Source: JBBRLG01 sp038231495 (GTDB lineage: Bacteria > Planctomycetota > Planctomycetia > Gemmatales > Gemmataceae). From it: a stretch of 9,386 nucleotides of DNA. The stretch covers positions 1-9,386 of the forward strand of contig JBBRLG010000282.1 in assembly GCA_038231495.1 (NCBI GenBank). The letters run 5' to 3'. Shown one piece after another: positions 5,639 to 9,386 of this stretch. Positions within the stretch are counted from its first letter, which is position 1. Each line of letters begins with the position of its first letter. Both the position numbers and the translations under genes were made by a program. Under the pieces are notes generated by a model, which saw nothing but the letters and a program-made list of their open reading frames with translations, had not been told where the DNA came from and made no database searches.

Positions 5639-6708
5639 CTGGCGGCGCTCGCCGACAATACCTGGCTCTGGTTCGTGGCGAAACCAATGGCCTCTGGCCA
5701 ATGGTCCAGCGCGGCGGCCTGCGCGCGGCCTCGGTGCCCTACGGCGTTGTGGTGCGGCTGCGCAACCTGGCGTTCGACCGCGGCTGGAAACACAGCCACC
5801 GTGCCGCGGTGCCGGTGGTGAGCGTCGGCAACCTCACCGTGGGCGGCACCGGCAAGACGCCCTGCGTGGAGTACGTCGCCCGCTTCTACCGCGAGCGCGA
5901 TGTCCGCGTGGCGATCTTGAGCCGCGGCTACGGCAGTGACGCTGGCCCCAACGACGAGGCCCTGGTGCTGGAGGAGAACTTGCCCGACGTGCCGCACCTG
6001 CAAGGGCCCGACCGGGTCGAATTAGCGCGGACCGCGGTGGACGAACTCGAGAGTGAATTGTTGGTCCTCGACGACGGGTTTCAGCACCGACGCCTGGCTC
6101 GCAATCTCGACCTGGTTTTGATCGACGCCACCGCGCCGTGGGGCGGCGGCCACCTGCTGCCGCGGGGGTTGTTGCGCGAACCCGTCAGCAGTTTGCAGCG
6201 GGCGGATTTGATTTTGTTGACGCGCTGCGATCAGATCGGTGCGGCCGAGCGTGAAGCATTGCGGCGGTTCATCGCGAAGAAGGCACCCCAGACGCCACTC
6301 GTTGAATCAACGCACCGCCCCGTCGGCCTGGTGAACGGCGACGGCGTCGAAGCACCGCTTGAGGTATTGCAATCCGCCCCCGTCGCGGCGTTTTGCGGCC
6401 TCGGCAACCCGGAGGCGTTCCGCCGCACCCTGACCGATCTCGGAGCAACGGTATCCGCTTTTCAGACGTACCCCGACCACCACGCCTACACCCGGCCGGA
6501 CGTGGAGGCATTAAACAACTGGGCCCGTTTGCTGCCGCGCGGCAGTCCGATCGTCACGACGCAGAAAGACCTGGTCAAGCTGCGCCTGTCCGCCCTCGGA
6601 GACTGCCCGCTGTGGGCGCTGCGGATTCGTCTGCACGTCGTGGCGGGCGAGGATGTTTTGACTCGTAAACTGCAATCCGTTCTAGGCCCTGGCGAGGAGC
6701 GCTCATGA
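5635..6708 (+). CDS. lpxK: Tetraacyldisaccharide 4'-kinase (lipid A biosynthesis)
   Basis: LpxK moves a phosphate from ATP to the 4' position of the tetraacyl disaccharide-1-phosphate, giving lipid IVA at the inner face of the cytoplasmic membrane. From ATG 5635 the protein has 357 residues, close to the usual 325-350. Motifs in order: LRNLAFDRGW (42-51), VPVVSVGNLTVGGTGKTP with the Walker A loop GGTGKT at 70-75, LSRGYG (95-100), LVLDDGFQHRRL (143-154), LLPRGLLREP (174-183), and late LGNPEAF and YPDHHAYT segments, all family hallmarks. An in-frame TTG at 5584 would add 17 residues that fit no family feature, so I prefer ATG 5635. It is first in the operon and overlaps the next gene by ATGA. 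Its presence argues for a lipid-A-bearing outer membrane. Confidence 0.93.
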   Translation: MTGGARRQYLALVRGETNGLWPMVQRGGLRAASVPYGVVVRLRNLAFDRGWKHSHRAAVPVVSVGNLTVGGTGKTPCVEYVARFYRERDVRVAILSRGYGSDAGPNDEALVLEENLPDVPHLQGPDRVELARTAVDELESELLVLDDGFQHRRLARNLDLVLIDATAPWGGGHLLPRGLLREPVSSLQRADLILLTRCDQIGAAEREALRRFIAKKAPQTPLVESTHRPVGLVNGDGVEAPLEVLQSAPVAAFCGLGNPEAFRRTLTDLGATVSAFQTYPDHHAYTRPDVEALNNWARLLPRGSPIVTTQKDLVKLRLSALGDCPLWALRIRLHVVAGEDVLTRKLQSVLGPGEERS

Positions 6709-7664
6709 AACCGATCGATCTGGAAGGCCTGAAAACGTACGACCTGGCATCCCGACCCTCCAAGGTTTTCGTCGAAGACCTCGGCCAACCGCTGCCGGCG
6801 AACGGCACCGTCCGGGATTGGGTGGACGCCCTGCCGCGGCAGCTGGCCGGCAACGCGCTGCGGCGGCTGCGCGACCACCTGTGCCGGGCGTACGCGGACG
6901 ACCGCACCGTCGTCGCGGCGCTGGGCGGCCACGTCATCAAGACGGGGTGCGGGCCTTACCTGATCGACTGGGTGAAGCGCGGCGTCCTCAAAGCGGTGGC
7001 GATGAATGGCTCCGCGGCGATCCACGATTTTGAACTGGCATTCGCCGGCAAGACGAGTGAGGACGTGAGTGCGGCACTCGGCGCCGGCCAGTTCGGCATG
7101 GCGCGCGAGACGGCCGACGCTTTCGCCGTCGCCTCGCGGTACGGGGCCGAGAACGACATCGGCCTGGGCGCGGGCCTGGGTCGCTACCTCGACGAGATCA
7201 ATTGCCCGTACGCCGAAAACAGCCTCGTGCTGGCCGCGTACCGTGCCGGCATCCCGTGTACCGTCCACGTCGCGCTGGGTACGGACATCGTCCACATGCA
7301 TCCCCACGTTTCCGGGGCCGCGATGGGTGCCGCGTCGATGACCGATTTCCGCTGGATGTGCCGGGTGGTTTCGACCATGCAACACGGCCTCTGGCTCAAC
7401 CTGGGCAGTGCGGTGCTGTTGCCGGAAGTGCTGCTTAAAGCGGTCAGCGTCGTGCATAACCTGGGCTTCACGCTGGAGGGTTTCATCACGGCCAACCTCG
7501 ACAAGGAGTCGCGCTACCGCAGCACCGTAAACGTCCTGAATCGGCCGTCGGCGGAAGGGGTGGAACTGATCGGGCATCACGAAATCCTGATCCCGCTCCT
7601 GCACGCCGCCGTCGCGTGCCGGCTCGCGAACGGCGAGGCGCAGTCGCCTCGACTCGCGGCTTGA
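6705..7664 (+). CDS. Deoxyhypusine-synthase-like protein, function uncertain
   Basis: A 319-residue member of the deoxyhypusine synthase (DHS) family, NAD-dependent enzymes acting on spermidine. Family blocks: GGHVIKTGCGPYLIDW (74-89), AMNGSAAIHDFELAF (99-113), GAGQFGMARET (126-136), CTVHVALGTDIVHMHP (185-200), LNLGSAVLLPEVLLKAV (231-247) and GHHEILIPLL (290-299). True DHS modifies eIF5A, which bacteria lack, and uses a lysine in a WGK-type motif near the C-terminus. The matching stretch here (about 266-280, DKESRYRSTVNVLNR) has no such motif, so the reaction probably differs; other bacterial family members act in polyamine metabolism. ATG 6705 overlaps the lpxK stop by four bases and has GAGGAG upstream, so it is coupled to lpxK. 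A role in the envelope is possible but unsupported beyond position. Confidence 0.82.
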   Translation: MKPIDLEGLKTYDLASRPSKVFVEDLGQPLPANGTVRDWVDALPRQLAGNALRRLRDHLCRAYADDRTVVAALGGHVIKTGCGPYLIDWVKRGVLKAVAMNGSAAIHDFELAFAGKTSEDVSAALGAGQFGMARETADAFAVASRYGAENDIGLGAGLGRYLDEINCPYAENSLVLAAYRAGIPCTVHVALGTDIVHMHPHVSGAAMGAASMTDFRWMCRVVSTMQHGLWLNLGSAVLLPEVLLKAVSVVHNLGFTLEGFITANLDKESRYRSTVNVLNRPSAEGVELIGHHEILIPLLHAAVACRLANGEAQSPRLAA

Positions 7665-7676
7665 TGGCGACGGTTT

Positions 7677-7702
7677 GGCCGCGGAGCGCAGGACGCGCGG
7701 CC
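7677..7702 (+). other. Weak hairpin between the DHS-like gene and hldE
   Basis: GGCCGCG (7677-7683) pairs with CGCGGCC (7696-7702) over a 12-base loop. No T-run follows, only GCGATTAAATG. It may partly reduce read-through into hldE or protect the upstream mRNA end. The 88-base gap shows no good promoter, so hldE probably shares the lpxK transcript. Confidence 0.25.
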
Positions 7703-7752
7703 GCGATTAAATGTTGCCGAGAGGTTAACCAACGGAAGGGCAAGAGGCCCGC

Positions 7753-9249
7753 ATGAACACGGACCTGATCGACCTCGTACAAAACCTCGGCCAACCGCGC
7801 GTGCTGGTCGTCGGCGACTTGATGCTGGACCGTTACGTCTGGGGCGACGCGGAGCGCATCAGCCAGGAGGCTCCGGTCATCCTGCTGCACGCCGACCGCC
7901 GGGAGGAGCGGCTTGGCGGGGCCAGCAGCGTCGCGACCTTGCTGCGCGCCCTGGAGGCCAAGGTCGCGCTCGCCGGCCTGGTGGGGCCGGACGCCGATGG
8001 TGGCCGCGTCCGCCAGATGTTGCAAAACCTGGACATCGACGCCGACGCCGTCCTGGCAGACACGGACCGGCCGACGACCGTCAAGGAGCGTTACATCGGC
8101 CGGGCGCAGCACCGCCATCCCCAACAGATGATCCGCGTCGATTACGAGGTGCGCAGTCCCGTTTCCGGAGCGGCCGAGGAGGGTCTGTGCAACGCCATTC
8201 GCCGGCAAATCCGCCAGGCCGACATCGTGCTTATTAGCGATTACGACAAGGGCGTCTGCACCCCGGCCGTGCTGGCCGTCACGATTGCCGAGGCGCGGGC
8301 GCACGGGTTGAAAGTGCTTGCCGACCCCATTCGCGGTCGCGATTATCGCAAATACTACCACTGTTCCGCGATCACGCCCAACCGTCTGGAAGCGGGTTTG
8401 GCGACTGACCGCGTATTGAATACGACCGCCGCGGCACTCCAAAGCGCCGCGCTTTTGCGCACCCAACTCGACCTGGAAGCGGCCATCGTCACCCTCGACA
8501 AGGAGGGGATGGCACTCGTTCACGCGGACGGCCGGGTACAGGTTTTTCCGACGCGACCGCGCCAGGTTTACGACATCACCGGGGCCGGCGACATGGTGAT
8601 GGCCGTCCTCGGCATGGCGCTGGCAACGGGTGCCGACTACGACCCCGCCATCCGGCTGGCGAACATTGCCGGGGGCCTGGAAGTCGAAAAGATCGGTGTC
8701 GCCACGGTGACGCGCGACGAAATCCTGCGTGACTTGCTCTACGGCGACCCGGCCCACCGCGCCGACCGCGGCCCCGGTTTGGAGAAGCTGCGTCAGCCCG
8801 ACGACTTGGTACAGGAACTCGACGCCCGCCGCCGCCTGGGGCAAAAGGTCGCCTTCACCAACGGCTGTTTCGACCTGCTGCACGCCGGCCACGTGCAGTA
8901 TTTGCTCGAAGCGCGCAGCCAGGCGGACGCACTCGTGGTCGGTCTGAACAGCGACGCCAGCGTGCGGTCGCTCAAGGGGCCGACGCGGCCGGTTAACAAC
9001 GTCGAAGCGCGGGCGTGCGTGCTGGCGGCGTTGCAAATGGTCGATTATGTGGCCGTCTTCGACGAGACGACGCCCCTCAATTTGATCGAAACGTTGCGGC
9101 CTGACGTGCTGGTCAAAGGAGCGGACTACCGCCGCGAGCAGATCGTTGGCGGCGACTTCGTGGAGGCTTACGGCGGCCGGGTCCACCTGGCGCAGTTGCG
9201 CGACGGCTACTCGACGACGCGGCTGATCCAACGGCTCGGCGCGGCTTGA
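7753..9249 (+). CDS. hldE: Bifunctional heptose-7-phosphate kinase / heptose-1-phosphate adenylyltransferase
   Basis: HldE performs two steps of ADP-heptose synthesis for the LPS core: phosphorylation of D-glycero-beta-D-manno-heptose 7-phosphate at C1, then transfer of AMP to the 1-phosphate. The 498-residue length suits the fused form (E. coli ~477). The N-terminal half is a PfkB/ribokinase-type kinase: VVGDLMLDRYVWG (19-31), GGASSVA (55-61), SDYDKGV (162-168), ITPN (207-210) and DITGAGD (274-280) with catalytic Asp280. The C-terminal half is a nucleotidyltransferase: FTNGCFDLLHAGHVQYL (368-384) with the HxGH box at 377-380, GLNSDASVRSLKGP (397-410), VLVKGADY (452-459), and DGYSTTRLI (484-492). 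Both active sites look complete. AAGAGG sits just before ATG 7753. Placement after lpxK fits an LPS operon. Confidence 0.95.
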   Translation: MNTDLIDLVQNLGQPRVLVVGDLMLDRYVWGDAERISQEAPVILLHADRREERLGGASSVATLLRALEAKVALAGLVGPDADGGRVRQMLQNLDIDADAVLADTDRPTTVKERYIGRAQHRHPQQMIRVDYEVRSPVSGAAEEGLCNAIRRQIRQADIVLISDYDKGVCTPAVLAVTIAEARAHGLKVLADPIRGRDYRKYYHCSAITPNRLEAGLATDRVLNTTAAALQSAALLRTQLDLEAAIVTLDKEGMALVHADGRVQVFPTRPRQVYDITGAGDMVMAVLGMALATGADYDPAIRLANIAGGLEVEKIGVATVTRDEILRDLLYGDPAHRADRGPGLEKLRQPDDLVQELDARRRLGQKVAFTNGCFDLLHAGHVQYLLEARSQADALVVGLNSDASVRSLKGPTRPVNNVEARACVLAALQMVDYVAVFDETTPLNLIETLRPDVLVKGADYRREQIVGGDFVEAYGGRVHLAQLRDGYSTTRLIQRLGAA

Positions 9250-9256
9250 ACAGGGG

Positions 9257-9386
9257 TAACCGTTCACGGCAACTTCTCCCCCCCTTACGAAGGGGGGGCG
9301 GGGGGGTAAGAACGGTTGAGTTTGACAGTCCTGGCGCCCACTTCACCCCCCCCGCCCCCCTTCGTAAGGGGGGGAGTGAACGGTTA
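9257..9386. repeat. Large inverted repeat with C-run/G-run hairpins, reaching the window end
   Basis: TAACCGTTCAC (9257-9267) is exactly inverted at 9376-9386. Inside, TCCCCCCC-TT-ACG-AA-GGGGGGG (9277-9298) then C and seven Gs matches, inverted, CCCCCCCC-G-CCCCCC-TT-CGT-AA-GGGGGGG (9346-9374). The left side carries 9 extra bases (GGCAACTTC, 9268-9276). Each arm is also a hairpin on its own, and AACCGTTC (9258-9265) pairs locally with GAACGGTT (9310-9317) too. It starts 8 bases after the hldE stop and may serve as its transcript end. The style is that of a dispersed palindromic element; the true right edge may lie beyond the window. Confidence 0.8.

Noticed and set aside
6486..7604. 372-codon open frame on the minus strand
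   Set aside because: It is antisense to lpxK and the DHS-like gene; no motif or ribosome site supports it.
6705..7664. Genuine deoxyhypusine synthase acting on eIF5A
   Set aside because: Bacteria lack eIF5A, and no WGK-type lysine motif is visible where it is expected.
7486..9267. 593-codon open frame on the minus strand
   Set aside because: It lies wholly against hldE and the end of the DHS-like gene, both with clear family motifs. Long antisense frames are expected in high-GC DNA, and its translation has no recognisable motif.
9257..9386. CRISPR array
   Set aside because: There are only two inverted copies, not direct repeats with regular spacers, and no cas genes nearby.
1..9386. tRNA or rRNA genes
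   Set aside because: I saw no cloverleaf with TTCGANNC-type arms and no conserved rRNA blocks on either strand.

Overview
The window is high-GC DNA that looks like a planctomycete, most likely of the Gemmata group. Three features point there: an ECF-type sigma factor overlapping a Hanks-type Ser/Thr kinase with a long TPR tail, a small exported-type protein whose N-terminus carries a LExLExRxLPS motif, and GC-rich hairpin repeats between genes. Every supported gene is on the + strand. The assignment is inferred from protein style and not from a marker gene.

Layout. Positions 1-269 are genomic scar: a piece of an IS66-type transposase runs straight into the last ~38 codons of a Cys/Met-metabolism PLP enzyme in another frame. 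Positions 270-588 hold no convincing gene except a possible 24-codon leader ORF. They contain a perfect 19-bp hairpin, a small terminator-like hairpin and a candidate promoter module. Next come an ECF-like sigma factor (589-1176) and, by a 4-base overlap, a membrane Ser/Thr kinase with TPR repeats (1173-4504). The kinase gene is broken by an apparent 1-base loss in an A-run near 3457-3460, which splits it into a kinase half and a TPR half.

Positions 4505-4668 hold a second copy of the promoter-like module and a well-folded leader, ahead of a small surface-type protein (4669-5283). The 350-base gap that follows (5284-5634) carries a long imperfect hairpin, a clear terminator, a good sigma70-type promoter and a possible leader ORF ending in an ATGA overlap with lpxK.

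The last block is a probable outer-membrane lipid operon: lpxK (lipid A 4'-kinase), a deoxyhypusine-synthase-like protein joined to it by an ATGA overlap, and hldE (bifunctional ADP-heptose synthesis enzyme). LpxK and HldE both serve LPS: LpxK completes the phosphorylated lipid A precursor and HldE supplies activated heptose for the core. The DHS-like protein between them has no obvious role there and appears to lack the usual DHS lysine. The window ends in a large C-run/G-run inverted repeat that reaches the last base and may continue beyond it.

The most interesting points are the repeated promoter module that may link the sigma factor to the surface protein gene, the frameshifted kinase, and the DHS-like gene inside an LPS operon.
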